Assembly (NCBI GenBank): GCA_003156715.1
Contig: PMHO01000012.1
Location: 1-62,261, forward strand
Length of the DNA: 62,261 nt
Source: Candidatus Tityobacter terrigena
Lineage (GTDB): Bacteria > Vulcanimicrobiota > Vulcanimicrobiia > Vulcanimicrobiales > Vulcanimicrobiaceae
Reading direction: 5' to 3'
A program made the translations under genes and the position numbers. The notes beneath the pieces were generated by a model that searched no databases, was not told the origin of the DNA, and saw nothing but the letters and a program-made list of their open reading frames with translations. Shown in pieces: positions 1 through 8,571 of this stretch (position 1 is the first letter of the stretch; every line of letters begins with the position of its first letter).

Positions 1-507
1 GAGCCGTTCGCCCGCATGCGACCGGCTCGCAACCACGCGCAGGCCGCTCGCTCGATAGTCCGACACGCCGATGCGACGGTCTGCCGCCGCGCCCTCCCGT
101 TTGTAAGCACCCCCGCCGAGCGTGGCCCAGTACGTCGTCGCTAGGACGGGCGCGTGCACGACCCCGAGCACCGGGCGGCCGCCTTCGATCAGCGCGATGT
201 TGACGGTAAACTCGCCGTTGCGCTTGAGAAACTCTTTGGTTCCGTCGAGCGGATCGACGAGCCAAAAGCGTCCCCATTCGAGCCGCTCGCCGTCCGTGAC
301 CGGCTCCGATTCCTCTGAGAGAACCGGCGTGCCGGGGTCGAGCTCGGCCAGACCCGCCACGATCACGTCGTGCGCGGCGCGGTCGGCAAGCGTCAGCGGC
401 GAGTCGTCCGCCTTTCTCGTCGCTCCATGATCCTCGCGCCGGTAAACGTCCAGGATGGCGTCCCCTGCGCTCTCTGCAATTCGAATGATGCCCAAGTGCA
501 AGCTCAC
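1..507 (-). CDS. cysQ: 3'(2'),5'-bisphosphate nucleotidase CysQ, 3' end cut by window start
   Basis: Inositol-monophosphatase superfamily enzyme that would remove the 3'-phosphate from PAP/PAPS in sulfur assimilation. 169 codons are inside the window and the C-terminal part lies outside. Visible motifs are the acidic LSEES (metal site) and DPLDGTKEF followed by NGEFTVNIALI, which is the CysQ form of the family's metal-binding DPxDGT signature. The last visible residues (VASRSHAGERL) match the SRSH segment of CysQ. The only sensible start is a GTG at 507 giving VSLHLGIIRIAES; no strong ribosome binding site is seen. It is divergent from the ECF sigma gene, with 110 bases between them. SuhB or histidinol phosphatase is less likely because of the TKEF and NGEFTVN wording. 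Confidence 0.88.
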   Translation of the reverse strand, partial: MSLHLGIIRIAESAGDAILDVYRREDHGATRKADDSPLTLADRAAHDVIVAGLAELDPGTPVLSEESEPVTDGERLEWGRFWLVDPLDGTKEFLKRNGEFTVNIALIEGGRPVLGVVHAPVLATTYWATLGGGAYKREGAAADRRIGVSDYRASGLRVVASRSHAGERL

Positions 508-617
508 CGCGGCGCTTTTCGCTGCGGTCGTTCGGCCCTCCCCGCCTCCTCGCCGCGGCTGCTGCAACATTTGGCCGCGCGGATGGTAGCCAGGTTGCAA
601 CAAAGAAGCGAGGGAGG

Positions 618-1259
618 ATGACGATCGAAGGGCGGACCGACGAGGAGTTGGTCGGGCTCGTTCTCGGGGGCGATCGCGAAAGCTTCGCCGTCCTGGTCGA
701 CCGTTACAAGAGGGGTATCACAAACTTCATCGGCGCCGGCGTGCGCGTACCATCCGACGTTGCAGACCTCGCGCAGGAGACGTTTTTGCGCGCGTATGCC
801 CACCTCGGAACGTTCAACCCCAACCTCGGGCGGTTCTCGACCTGGATTTATCACATCGCGCGCAACGTCGTGCGAACGCACCTGGGCAAGTCGCTTCGCC
901 GGCCGTCTGCGCAGGAACTCGGCGACGAGCGCAGTCTCGAGAACGCCATCCCCGACCCATCGCGCGAGGCCGATCCGTCCGGCGGCGTGCTGCGTGCGGA
1001 AGCCGAGAGCGAAGTTCGCGCGGCCCTGGCCGAGTTACCCGAACGAACCCGAGCCGTGCTCTCGCTGCGCTATTACAACGACATGGAGTACCAGACGATC
1101 GCGGAGACGATGGGCCTCTCGCTCGGAAACGTGAAGACCCTCATTCACCGCGGCAAGCTCGCGCTCGCACAGAAGCTGCGGGAACGCGAAGCAAGCGCCG
1201 TCGAGGCGCTCGAACCACGCCGTCAACCGGGGGTTCCGCATGCGCTGCTCGTCTTTTGA
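618..1259 (+). CDS. ECF-family RNA polymerase sigma factor (RpoE-like)
   Basis: 213 aa, the usual size for an ECF sigma factor with only regions 2 and 4. Region 2 spans about residues 8-95, with the core-binding DLAQETFLRAY at 50-60 and FSTWIYHIARN at 73-83. Region 4 follows LPERTRAVLSLRYY and contains the helix-turn-helix TIAETMGLSLGNVKTLIHRG. The purine-rich AGGGAGG directly abuts the ATG, so the effective ribosome binding site is probably its upstream part. The gene overlaps the anti-sigma gene by 20 bases, the normal arrangement of a sigma/anti-sigma pair. The stress signal it answers to cannot be read from the sequence. Confidence 0.93.
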   Translation: MTIEGRTDEELVGLVLGGDRESFAVLVDRYKRGITNFIGAGVRVPSDVADLAQETFLRAYAHLGTFNPNLGRFSTWIYHIARNVVRTHLGKSLRRPSAQELGDERSLENAIPDPSREADPSGGVLRAEAESEVRAALAELPERTRAVLSLRYYNDMEYQTIAETMGLSLGNVKTLIHRGKLALAQKLREREASAVEALEPRRQPGVPHALLVF

Positions 1260-1797
1260 GTCGCGCTTCGACGAATACCTCGACGGCACGCTCGCGCCGC
1301 ACGAGAGCGCACGCGTTGCCGCGCATGCCAAGGCGTGCCGGCGTTGCGCCGAGACGCTGCACGAACTGCGCGTCGTCGACGCGCTCCTATTGCAGCCGCG
1401 CAGGCTCGAGCCGGCACCGAACTTCACCTTCAAGGCAATGGCCGAAGTTCGTGCGCTGCGGGCGCCGCGAGCCCATCACCACCTCGGGTTCGGCGTGCTC
1501 GCGACCTACACGGCATTTGCCTGGGCTGCGATCGCCCTCGCCTTCACGTTCCGCGGCGACTTGGCGCGGGCTGCGGTGGCGGTAGTCATGCTTTCGCTGC
1601 GCCGCGGCGCCGATGCGCTTGCGGTCCTGGCGAGCAGCGTCTCACATCTTTTCGGGGGTCACACGACCGACGTGACCGCGGCCGTCGGAGGGATCCTGGT
1701 CCTCGACGTCGCCGCCGCAGCAATCGCAATCGTCGCGTATACGGTCGTCCGCCCGCGCCTCGCCACCCATCTCGCCAGCACCTCGGAGTTCCCATGA
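1240..1797 (+). CDS. Zinc-finger (HC2-type) transmembrane anti-sigma factor
   Basis: 185 aa. The N-terminus carries a zinc-binding anti-sigma motif: Cys3, His29, Cys33 and Cys36 in the order C...HxxxCxxC. In known pairs this cytoplasmic domain holds the cognate ECF sigma factor inactive. After a linker there are three or four hydrophobic segments (about residues 85-105, 110-125 and 150-172), so the signal is probably sensed in the membrane or outside it. It overlaps both the sigma gene (20 bases) and the next gene (ATGA), so all three should be translated together. Confidence 0.85.
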   Translation: MRCSSFESRFDEYLDGTLAPHESARVAAHAKACRRCAETLHELRVVDALLLQPRRLEPAPNFTFKAMAEVRALRAPRAHHHLGFGVLATYTAFAWAAIALAFTFRGDLARAAVAVVMLSLRRGADALAVLASSVSHLFGGHTTDVTAAVGGILVLDVAAAAIAIVAYTVVRPRLATHLASTSEFP

Positions 1798-2669
1798 TGC
1801 ATCTGACGCGCCTTGCGCGCGTGGTCGCGCTATCCGCCTTTGCCTCGTCCCTCTTCGTGGCACTCGCCACCACGGGCGCCACCGCTCACACCTACAATCA
1901 CGGCAAGACGGTCTGGTTTACCGACACCGAGATCCCGGAAGGTGACGAGGTCCGCGGCGACTTGAACGTGTTTTTCGCGAACGTCGCTTGCGACAGCGGC
2001 GCCCAAATCGATGGTAACGTGAACGTCTACTTCGGCGATTTCGACCCCCACGACGGATGCGACGTCGGCGGACGCGTCAACGACTTTTCGAATGGCTCGT
2101 CGGTCGGCATGCTGATCCCTTGGCTCAATCCGGACAGCGTGAGCGGAGAGGTCGCGGCGGAAAACCATCGCCTCTTCGAACAGCTCGGGTGGGATATCGT
2201 CGTCGTCTTCGCGTTCTTGCTTTTTCCGCTCCGCGTGCGCATTGCGCTGGACCGCGTCGAGCGGCATCCCGGTCTTTCAGCTGCTACCGGCACGCTGGCG
2301 CTGATTGCCGTCATCCCCATTATGATTCTGCTCGCGATCAGCATCATCGGCATCCCGCTCATCGTGCTCGAAATCGCGGCGCTCTTTGCCGGCGCCTGGA
2401 TCGGGCAGGCCGCCGTCTCGCTCCTGATCGGGAGGCGGCTATACGAGCTCGTACGTCCGCACACCACGCCCTCGCCGCTTGGCGCGCTCGTGCTCGGGTT
2501 GATCGTGGTCAGCGCCGCCGAGATCCTACCGGTGGTCGGCTGGGCCGTACTCGCGGTCGTGTGGCTGGTCGGGTTGGGAGCGGCGATCCTGGCCTTCGTG
2601 CGCGAGGTCAGTTTGGGACCCCCACCGGGCGGCGCGCCGCTGACCGGAACCTCAATGAGACAGGCGTAA
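1794..2669 (+). CDS. Membrane protein with N-terminal bactofilin-like beta-repeat segment
   Basis: 291 aa. The start is ATG 1794 (or the adjacent ATG 1797), overlapping the anti-sigma stop as ATGA. A signal peptide or first membrane segment covers about residues 5-31. It is followed by an extracytoplasmic stretch of short repeats (GDLNVFFANV, GNVNVYFGDF, GGRVNDF) like the beta-helical rungs of polymer-forming bactofilins. Residues about 125-280 hold four to six hydrophobic helices. As the third gene of the sigma operon it is probably an envelope protein that is sensed or controlled by the sigma factor. I do not recognise a named family, and the bactofilin resemblance comes from pattern only. 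Confidence 0.6.
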   Translation: MMHLTRLARVVALSAFASSLFVALATTGATAHTYNHGKTVWFTDTEIPEGDEVRGDLNVFFANVACDSGAQIDGNVNVYFGDFDPHDGCDVGGRVNDFSNGSSVGMLIPWLNPDSVSGEVAAENHRLFEQLGWDIVVVFAFLLFPLRVRIALDRVERHPGLSAATGTLALIAVIPIMILLAISIIGIPLIVLEIAALFAGAWIGQAAVSLLIGRRLYELVRPHTTPSPLGALVLGLIVVSAAEILPVVGWAVLAVVWLVGLGAAILAFVREVSLGPPPGGAPLTGTSMRQA

Positions 2670-2744
2670 ACGCAGCTCATTTTACCGTAGGGCGTCGTGC
2701 GAGAAACGCGAACTCGACGCTCCTAGCCCAACGTAGGAGGTTGC

Positions 2745-3152
2745 ATGGCGACGGTTGTGACCGGTCTCTCGCAAAACGGCGACGTGAGCGCGCTCGAGCG
2801 CGCGCTCGGCGAGGCCGGCCTTTCGATCGACCCAATCTCGGTCATCGGACCCGACGACGCGAGCCAGCCCCTCGCGCGCGGACTCATCGGTGAGGAGTTG
2901 ATGGAAGGGGACCTCGGAGCGGGCGTACCCGGCATCAACTACGGGCATCACCGCTTGCAGAATTTTTTCCGTAACGAAGCGCTCGACGACCGCTTAGGCG
3001 ACCTCGAGATTCCCGAAAGCGAATTGGACAACTACGTCGAGGCCCTCGAGCGCGGCCGCAGCCTCGTCGCCTACTTCGCCAGGCCCGACACCGTCGAAAA
3101 AATCACCGAGATCTTCCGCAACGCCAACCTAATGAACGTTCGCGCGTTCTAA
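2745..3152 (+). CDS. Hypothetical small soluble protein, stress-protein-like
   Basis: 135 aa, with a strong ribosome binding site (AGGAGG at 2735-2740) before ATG 2745. There is no signal peptide or membrane segment. The arrangement is an N-terminal beta-alpha unit (VVTGLSQNGDVSALERALGEAG), a Gly-rich middle, then an amphipathic region with ELDNYVEALERGRSLVAYF that resembles the general-stress YflT/GsiB-associated fold ('Y...l..G..lv.v'). I do not recognise a specific function. It ends 22 bases before the long hairpin at 3175-3275, which may terminate its transcript. Confidence 0.6.
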   Translation: MATVVTGLSQNGDVSALERALGEAGLSIDPISVIGPDDASQPLARGLIGEELMEGDLGAGVPGINYGHHRLQNFFRNEALDDRLGDLEIPESELDNYVEALERGRSLVAYFARPDTVEKITEIFRNANLMNVRAF

Positions 3153-3174
3153 CTCGCTCGCGAGCTGTTCCGCA

Positions 3175-3275
3175 GGAAGTTCTGATTTAGCCCGGGCCTA
3201 GGCGCCTCCGGCCTAAGTTTACTACCGGTAAATGAGGCCGGCGGCAACGACGGCCTGGGCTAAATCAGGACTTCC
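3175..3275. repeat. 101-base near-perfect hairpin between convergent genes
   Basis: The outer arms 3175-3198 and 3252-3275 pair over 24 positions, two of them G-U in plus-strand RNA. An internal stem follows (3204-3214 with 3235-3245, 10 of 11 pairs) and then a TTTAC/GTAAA tip stem. The right arm contains the last codons and the stop of the acetyltransferase gene. There is no T-run, so it is not a classical intrinsic terminator. It could be a bidirectional transcript end or a copy of a palindromic mobile repeat. Confidence 0.75.
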
Positions 3276-3855
3276 CAATCAAGGGATGGTCGGGTGGGAG
3301 CGGTCCGCACTGCGCGCACGAACGCTTTGCGTCGTCGACCCGCCGGGCGCAGCGGCATAGCCACGCGACCCGCCGTGCCGGGCAACCGACGACGAGCGCG
3401 TAGGGCTCGACGTCCGCGCTGACCACGGCAGCGGCGGCCACCATCGCCCAGCGCCCGATCCGGATGTCCGGCAGGAGCGTTACGTTAGCGCCGATCGAGG
3501 CGCCGTCTTCGACGACGATCGTTCCGACGGTCCAATCGCCGTCGCGCAGCGGCGCGAAGGCTGGGTTGGTCGCACGAGGCCTGCGATCGTTGGTGAAGAC
3601 TGCATGCGGCCCGACGAAGACGCCGCGCCCGATGCGCGAACCGTGATAGATGCACGCGTAATTTTGCAGCTTGCAATCGTCACCGATCGCGACGTTTACG
3701 TCGACGAAGACGCCCTTTCCGATCACGCACCGGGCACCGATGTCAGCGCCGGCACGAATCTGCGCGTGGTGCCAAACGCTCGTGGAGGGGCCAATCGATG
3801 CACCGTTCTCGACGAGCGCCGTCTCGTGAACGAAGGCGCCGGCGTCGACCGGCAC
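3265..3855 (-). CDS. wbpD: WbpD-like sugar-nucleotide N-acetyltransferase (left-handed beta-helix)
   Basis: 196 aa hexapeptide-repeat transferase, predicted to acetylate the 3-amino group of a UDP-2-acetamido-3-amino-dideoxy-glucuronate. It begins VPVDAGAFVHETALVENGA, and the repeats (IGPSTSVWHHAQI, IGARCVIGKGVFVD, IGRGVFVGPHAVF) run to about residue 150. The C-terminus has paired cysteines (CRC and CAQC), as in WbpD-type enzymes. GTG 3855 lies one base after the stop of the upstream oxidoreductase and gives the family's usual N-terminus. A longer reading up to 3951 would only add Arg-rich sequence that overlaps that gene. The C-terminal codons lie in the hairpin arm described at 3175-3275. 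Confidence 0.82.
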   Translation of the reverse strand: MPVDAGAFVHETALVENGASIGPSTSVWHHAQIRAGADIGARCVIGKGVFVDVNVAIGDDCKLQNYACIYHGSRIGRGVFVGPHAVFTNDRRPRATNPAFAPLRDGDWTVGTIVVEDGASIGANVTLLPDIRIGRWAMVAAAAVVSADVEPYALVVGCPARRVAWLCRCARRVDDAKRSCAQCGPLPPDHPLIGKS

Positions 3856-3856
3856 C

Positions 3857-4885
3857 TTAAGCCGGCCGCGCGGCCGTTCCTCGCGCGATTTGCTGCCGGG
3901 TGATCTCGGCCGTCGCCTCTTCGGCGATGCGAAGCGAGGCGAGCGCCACATGGGGATCGGGAAGTTGCGCGCCGCGGACGCCGGCCACGAAGACCTCGAG
4001 CTGGCGCGCGAGCGGCTCGCGCTTGCGAACCGGCAAAGAGGTCAGCAGGCCGGCCTTGTACTGCGCGACCTGCTCCTCAAAGCCCGTCGTCGGTGAAAAG
4101 CTCCGGCCGCGGACGAACGATGCCTCCTGCGTGATGTAGTCGACCCGGCAAAAGCCGTTCGTTCCGGTCAGCGACATTTCGCGCAATTTAATCGGCGTGA
4201 TCCAATTCGCTTCGATCGAAACGAGGCAGCCTTCCGCGTCGAGCAGCAGGTTCGCGAAGTCGAGCTGGTCGTGCTGCACGGCCATCCCGCCCTGCGCCGA
4301 GGTCAGCGTCAAATAGGCCCCGGTGAGGTACGCCACGAGATCGATGTCGTGGACGCCGATGTCCACCAGCACGTTGGCATCCCTGACGCGCGGAGGAAAA
4401 GCGCCGACGCGCCGCGCCGAAATGCTGATGAGACCCCCCAGTTTGCCGGATTCCAGGAACGAGCGCAGCGCTTCTACAGCAGGGTTGTAGCGTTCGACAT
4501 AACCGACCATCAGCGGAACGCGGGCTGCCTGCGCGAGCGCGATGATCCGCTTGGCGGCAGCGAGCGTCGGGGCGAGCGGCTTCTCGACCAGGATGGGCCG
4601 CGCCGCGCGGATGAGCTGGGCCGCAACCGTCTCGTGGGCGCTGGTCGGCACCGCCACGATCGCGCCGTCGATGCCGGCCCGCAATAGCGCTCCGATCGAA
4701 GAGAAAGCTCGATGGCCCGCTCGTTCCGCTTCGGCGCGCGCCGTCGGGCTCGAATCGACCACTCCCGTCAGCTCGACGCCGCGCATGGCGCCTACGTTGC
4801 GCGCGTGATGGCGCCCGATCACGCCGTAGCCGACCACGCCCAAGCGGATGGTCGCGGCGCGTGCCGGGGCCTTAGCGCGCTGCAT
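3857..4885 (-). CDS. wbpB: Gfo/Idh/MocA oxidoreductase, WbpB-like UDP-GlcNAcA 3-dehydrogenase
   Basis: 342 aa. The N-terminal Rossmann motif is RLGVVGYGVIGRHHARN, followed by the family lysine motif in LVEKPLAPT and the central substrate-domain sequence GVHDIDLVAYLTGA. The predicted reaction oxidises UDP-N-acetylglucosaminuronate at C3 as the partner of the adjacent aminotransferase. The start is ATG 4885 (MQRAKAPARAATIRLGVV), overlapping the aminotransferase gene by 14 bases. The wbpE-wbpB-wbpD order is that of UDP-2,3-diacetamido-uronate pathways. The exact sugar is inferred from these neighbours; the family alone is broad. Confidence 0.83.
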   Translation of the reverse strand: MQRAKAPARAATIRLGVVGYGVIGRHHARNVGAMRGVELTGVVDSSPTARAEAERAGHRAFSSIGALLRAGIDGAIVAVPTSAHETVAAQLIRAARPILVEKPLAPTLAAAKRIIALAQAARVPLMVGYVERYNPAVEALRSFLESGKLGGLISISARRVGAFPPRVRDANVLVDIGVHDIDLVAYLTGAYLTLTSAQGGMAVQHDQLDFANLLLDAEGCLVSIEANWITPIKLREMSLTGTNGFCRVDYITQEASFVRGRSFSPTTGFEEQVAQYKAGLLTSLPVRKREPLARQLEVFVAGVRGAQLPDPHVALASLRIAEEATAEITRQQIARGTAARPA

Positions 4886-6041
4886 GCATTGCTCCGTTGC
4901 GATCGGCGCCGACCGCCACGCGCACCGCCCGGACGACTGCATCGGCCTGCGCCCGCGTGAGAGCCGGATGGACCGGCAGTGCGAGGATCTGCCGGGCGAC
5001 CCGCTCGGCGACGGGGAAGTCGCCGGGCCCGTATCCCGCCCCCGCGAAGAGGGGCTGCAGGTGCAGCGGGCGCCGATAGTAGACGCCAAAGCCGATCCCG
5101 TTCTCGCCCAGGAACGCGGTGACGCGATCGCGGTCCGCGCCGTTCGGCGTGGCTTGGCCGTCGATCGCAATCGAATACTGATGGTAAGCGTGCCGCATGT
5201 TCGTGGGAACGAACGGCGTCGTGATACCCGCTATCCCTCCCAGGCGTTCGTCGTAGAGTGCGGCGTTCGCCCGGCGCCGGGCACTCACCGCCTCGAGACG
5301 CGTGAGCTGGATGCGGCCCAGCGCCGCGCACATCTCGGGCATGCGGTAGTTGTATCCAAGCGATGCACATTCGCCTCGCTCGTCGAGCCCGTGCTGGCGA
5401 AAAGCGCGCGCGCGCGACGCCGTTTCGGCATCGCGTGTCAGCAGCATTCCGCCTTCGCCGGTCGTGAGGTTCTTGGTCGCATAGAACGATAGGGCCGCAA
5501 CGTCGCCCAAACTCCCGGCGGGCGCTCCGTCACGCCATGCCCCGATCGCTTGGCAAGCGTCTTCCACGACCCGGATGCCGCGAGCGCGCACCCCGTCGAG
5601 GCGCGCGTCATAGGGCAAGCCGAAAAGATCGACCGGAACGACGGCGCGCGTGCGGGGCCCGATCGCCGCCTCCGCCGCGGCCGGGTCGAGCCCGTACGTG
5701 TGCGGGTCGATATCGGCGAACCGGACGGTTGCGAGCACCATCAATACCGGCGTGGCGGTGGCCGCAAAGGTGAAGGGCGTCGTGACGACCTCGTCGCCCT
5801 CGCCGACTTCCATCGCCGCCAAGGCCGCGTGCAGGGCCGCCGTTCCGGAGTTGAGGGCAACCGCATGACGTGCGTGGGTTACCGCGCAGATCTCCCTCTC
5901 GAAGGCCTCGACCTCCGGGCCTTGAGCGAGCCGGCCAGAACGCAGCGCGCGCACGACTGCTTCAACCTCCTCCTCGCCAACGAAGGGACTCACGAACGGA
6001 ATCGATGGGCGCGCGACAACCATGTCCGTGATGTTCGCCAC
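4872..6041 (-). CDS. wbpE: DegT/DnrJ/EryC1/StrS aminotransferase, WbpE-like
   Basis: 389 aa PLP enzyme of the sugar aminotransferase family. The Schiff-base lysine is Lys190 in SFYATKNLTTGEGG. Other hallmarks are NSGTAALHAAL near residue 64, VVEDACQAIGA near 158 and a late RPLHLQPLF. It would aminate the 3-keto sugar nucleotide made by the adjacent WbpB-like enzyme. The start is GTG 6041 or ATG 6023; neither has a clear ribosome binding site. It is divergent from the 2-epimerase gene, with 83 bases between them. Confidence 0.87.
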   Translation of the reverse strand: MANITDMVVARPSIPFVSPFVGEEEVEAVVRALRSGRLAQGPEVEAFEREICAVTHARHAVALNSGTAALHAALAAMEVGEGDEVVTTPFTFAATATPVLMVLATVRFADIDPHTYGLDPAAAEAAIGPRTRAVVPVDLFGLPYDARLDGVRARGIRVVEDACQAIGAWRDGAPAGSLGDVAALSFYATKNLTTGEGGMLLTRDAETASRARAFRQHGLDERGECASLGYNYRMPEMCAALGRIQLTRLEAVSARRRANAALYDERLGGIAGITTPFVPTNMRHAYHQYSIAIDGQATPNGADRDRVTAFLGENGIGFGVYYRRPLHLQPLFAGAGYGPGDFPVAERVARQILALPVHPALTRAQADAVVRAVRVAVGADRNGAMHAAR

Positions 6042-6124
6042 GACTCGGTAAAGACGCTGCCTTCAAAAGGCTGACCAGCCGAGCTAAAGGCCTTAAGAGC
6101 CGGCCGGGAAAAGTCCCGCTCGCC

Positions 6125-7249
6125 ATGCGGGTGGTCTCGGTCGTCGGCGCGCGGCCCGAATTCATACAGGTCGCCGTTCTTTCACGCGTCCTGCGACGGC
6201 GCCACCATGAGATCCTCGTTCACACCGGCCAGCATTACGATGCGGCGATGTCGGCCGGCTTCTTCGATCAGCTCGGCATTCCGCAGCCCGACGTCAACCT
6301 TGGAGTGGGCTCGCTCGGTCCCGGCGAGCAGGTGGGCGAGATGCTTCGCAAGCTGAGCCCGGTACTCGAACGGCTCGACCCCGACCTTGTGGTCGTGCGC
6401 GGCGACACCAACAGCACCCTAGCCGGCGCCCTTGCCGCCAAAGCGCTCGGGTTGCCGCTGGCCCACGTCGAAGCAGGCATGCGCTCGTACGACAAGAGCA
6501 CGCCCGAAGAACTGAACCGCGTAGCGACCGATCACATTGCGGACGTCCTCCTCGTTACCGACGGTGAGGCGGTCGAACGTCTAGCGGCCGAGGGTATTCG
6601 AAGCGGCGTGCACGTATGCGGCGACGTCATGTACGACCTCTATCTGCAAGCGCTGCCGCGCGCCGAGGCGGCGCTATCGCCCGCCCTGCACGAACTGGCG
6701 AGCGAGCCTTACGATCTGCTGACCCTTCACCGCGGCGAGAACGTCGACGACGCGGCACGCCTGCGGGCGATCGTCGCGGCGTTCGCCGGCGCACCGCGCC
6801 GCGCGATCTTTCCGGTCCATCCGCGCACCCGCTTGCAGCTCGAGCGCTTCGGCATCGCTTTGCCGCCGGAGATTTTCGCGCTCGAGCCGCTCGGCTATCT
6901 CGAGATGCTGGCGCTCGAGCGCCGCGCAAGCGTCATCTTCACCGATTCGGGCGGCGTTGCGCGCGAGGCGTACTTCGCCTCGGTTCCATGCGTCACGTTG
7001 CGCGACCGCACCGAGTGGACCAACACGGTCGCGGCTGGCTGGAACCGCTTGGCCGGCGCGAACGAAACGCTCATCCGCCAGTGGGTCCGGCAGCCGCCGA
7101 CCATGCCCCTCGAGCACCCCGCGCTCTTCGGCGACGGCGGCGCTGCCGACCGCATCGTAGCCGCGCTGGAAAGCTCGCGCACCTGCGCGCTGATCGCCTC
7201 CGCACGAAAGACGCGCGCGACCCGCGCGTCGCCTGCGGCCGGGGCTTAA
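6125..7249 (+). CDS. wecB: UDP-GlcNAc 2-epimerase, non-hydrolysing (WecB/WbpI type)
   Basis: 374 aa, normal length. Family signatures are VVGARPEFIQ at the N-terminus, HTGQHYDAAMSAGFF, VRGDTNSTLAGALAA, HVEAGMRSYDKSTPEE, LTLHRGENVD and FTDSGGVAREA. It interconverts a UDP-GlcNAc-type sugar and its ManNAc epimer in the cytoplasm. With wbpB, wbpE and wbpD nearby it may act as WbpI on the 3-amino uronate instead of on UDP-GlcNAc itself. A UDP-sugar 6-dehydrogenase (WbpA), needed for the full pathway, is not in the window. The 3' end overlaps the convergent flippase gene by 4 bases. Confidence 0.92.
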   Translation: MRVVSVVGARPEFIQVAVLSRVLRRRHHEILVHTGQHYDAAMSAGFFDQLGIPQPDVNLGVGSLGPGEQVGEMLRKLSPVLERLDPDLVVVRGDTNSTLAGALAAKALGLPLAHVEAGMRSYDKSTPEELNRVATDHIADVLLVTDGEAVERLAAEGIRSGVHVCGDVMYDLYLQALPRAEAALSPALHELASEPYDLLTLHRGENVDDAARLRAIVAAFAGAPRRAIFPVHPRTRLQLERFGIALPPEIFALEPLGYLEMLALERRASVIFTDSGGVAREAYFASVPCVTLRDRTEWTNTVAAGWNRLAGANETLIRQWVRQPPTMPLEHPALFGDGGAADRIVAALESSRTCALIASARKTRATRASPAAGA

Positions 7250-8571
7250 GCTACCGCTTCCTTCACGGCCTTGGGAACGATCCGGCTCGGCGCTCCGATG
7301 CGATAGAGCGCGATCACGAAAGCGCCGCCGTTTCCGACGATCAAGATGCGGATGACGTCCTGCAGCGAACCGTGCCACGCGCCGATGGCAGCGATTTCGC
7401 CGACCGTGATGATGGCGAGCGGAACGACGTAGTCGAACCGATGGATGGCCATCTTGTAGTTGACCGTCGCGTTGAGCAGCGCGATCAGCACCATTGCGGT
7501 GCCGTACGGAAGGACGAGCGGAGCGGCGCGCAAGAACGCTTTGCCTGCAAGCGCACCGACGACGCCCGCGGGAAAGGTGGCGTACAGCGTCAGCCCGGCG
7601 CCCGCCAGCAGTACGAGGACGGCGGTGCCTTGCAGGAAGACCGGCAGCGGGCGCAGTCCACTGGCCGCGCGGTTCGATGCCATCGGCAAGACCACCGTCG
7701 GAACGAAGCCGACCAGATAGAGCAGCATCTTTCCGGCGAGCGACGCCGCGCTGTACAAGCCGGCGGAGCTGGCCGGAAAATAGTGTTTGACCATCAAGAC
7801 GTCGGTCGAGACGAGGCTCGTCATCAAGAGGGTCGTCGCGCCGACGCGGGCGCTTGTGATCATGAGGCGCCGTACGTCGATGTAGAGCGGCAGCTTGCCG
7901 GCGTGCCGGTAGCGGCGCCATAGCTCGAAGTACGTGTACGCAACCGCGAGCGCGACGCCCACGATCCAACCGATCAGCGCGCCGCGAATCCCAAAACCAA
8001 GATAGACTAAAGCGACGCCGACGACGGCTTTGCCGCCGGCTTCGATGCAGATGGAGATCGAGAAGCCGACGAAGTCCTCAACCCCCTGCAGCACGGCCCG
8101 CAGAACGGGCGAAAGCAAGAAGAACGCGATGAAGAAGCCGGCGAGCACGACGGCCAGACGGTCGCCGATGTGCAAGAAGCCGGCGATGGCGCCGCTCGCG
8201 GCGCAAACGAGCAGCAGCGCCGCGACGGCAAAGGCGCCCATCACGACGGTAATCCAGCCGATCAGCGCGCGAATGCGCGCGTCGTCGCCGAGCGCGCGAA
8301 ATTCCGCCGCGTACTTGACCACGATGATGACCAGAAACGTCGCCGGAACCGACGCGATCACGGTCGTTGCGAAGAGGGCGGAGAGCTCCCCGTAGTTGTC
8401 GACGCCCAAACGGCGGCTGACAAAAAAATGGAACGCATAGCTGAGCACGTTCGACGCCGTCGTCGAGGCGAACGTCAGCAGTCCGTAGCGCGCGAAGTCG
8501 CCGCGCATGAAACGCCCAAGCGGTATAACCCAACCGGCCAGCGAGCGATCGCCCGCCGGTTCGCTACGCAA
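7246..8571 (-). CDS. Wzx-like polysaccharide flippase (MATE/MVF-type membrane protein)
   Basis: 441 aa with about 12 to 14 hydrophobic helices and almost no soluble domain. The N-terminal segment FARYGLLTFASTTASNVLSYAFHFF with the following RRLGVDNYGELSALFA is the 'polysaccharide biosynthesis protein' pattern. It probably moves lipid-linked oligosaccharide across the inner membrane. Its ATG at 8571 overlaps the murJ 3' end by 8 bases, so the two flippases should be co-transcribed. Its substrate is inferred to be the product of the surrounding sugar genes. Confidence 0.82.
   Translation of the reverse strand: MRSEPAGDRSLAGWVIPLGRFMRGDFARYGLLTFASTTASNVLSYAFHFFVSRRLGVDNYGELSALFATTVIASVPATFLVIIVVKYAAEFRALGDDARIRALIGWITVVMGAFAVAALLLVCAASGAIAGFLHIGDRLAVVLAGFFIAFFLLSPVLRAVLQGVEDFVGFSISICIEAGGKAVVGVALVYLGFGIRGALIGWIVGVALAVAYTYFELWRRYRHAGKLPLYIDVRRLMITSARVGATTLLMTSLVSTDVLMVKHYFPASSAGLYSAASLAGKMLLYLVGFVPTVVLPMASNRAASGLRPLPVFLQGTAVLVLLAGAGLTLYATFPAGVVGALAGKAFLRAAPLVLPYGTAMVLIALLNATVNYKMAIHRFDYVVPLAIITVGEIAAIGAWHGSLQDVIRILIVGNGGAFVIALYRIGAPSRIVPKAVKEAVA

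Noticed and set aside
3175-3275. Integron attC site
   Set aside because: Size and palindromy fit, but the required RYYYAAC and GTTRRRY core sites are missing and no integrase or cassette array is nearby.
6616-7969. Long opposing open frames (6616-7923 plus, 6674-7969 minus) over the epimerase and flippase genes
   Set aside because: They are Arg/Ala-rich shadow frames caused by high GC and have no domain pattern; the true genes are 6125-7249 and 7246-8571.
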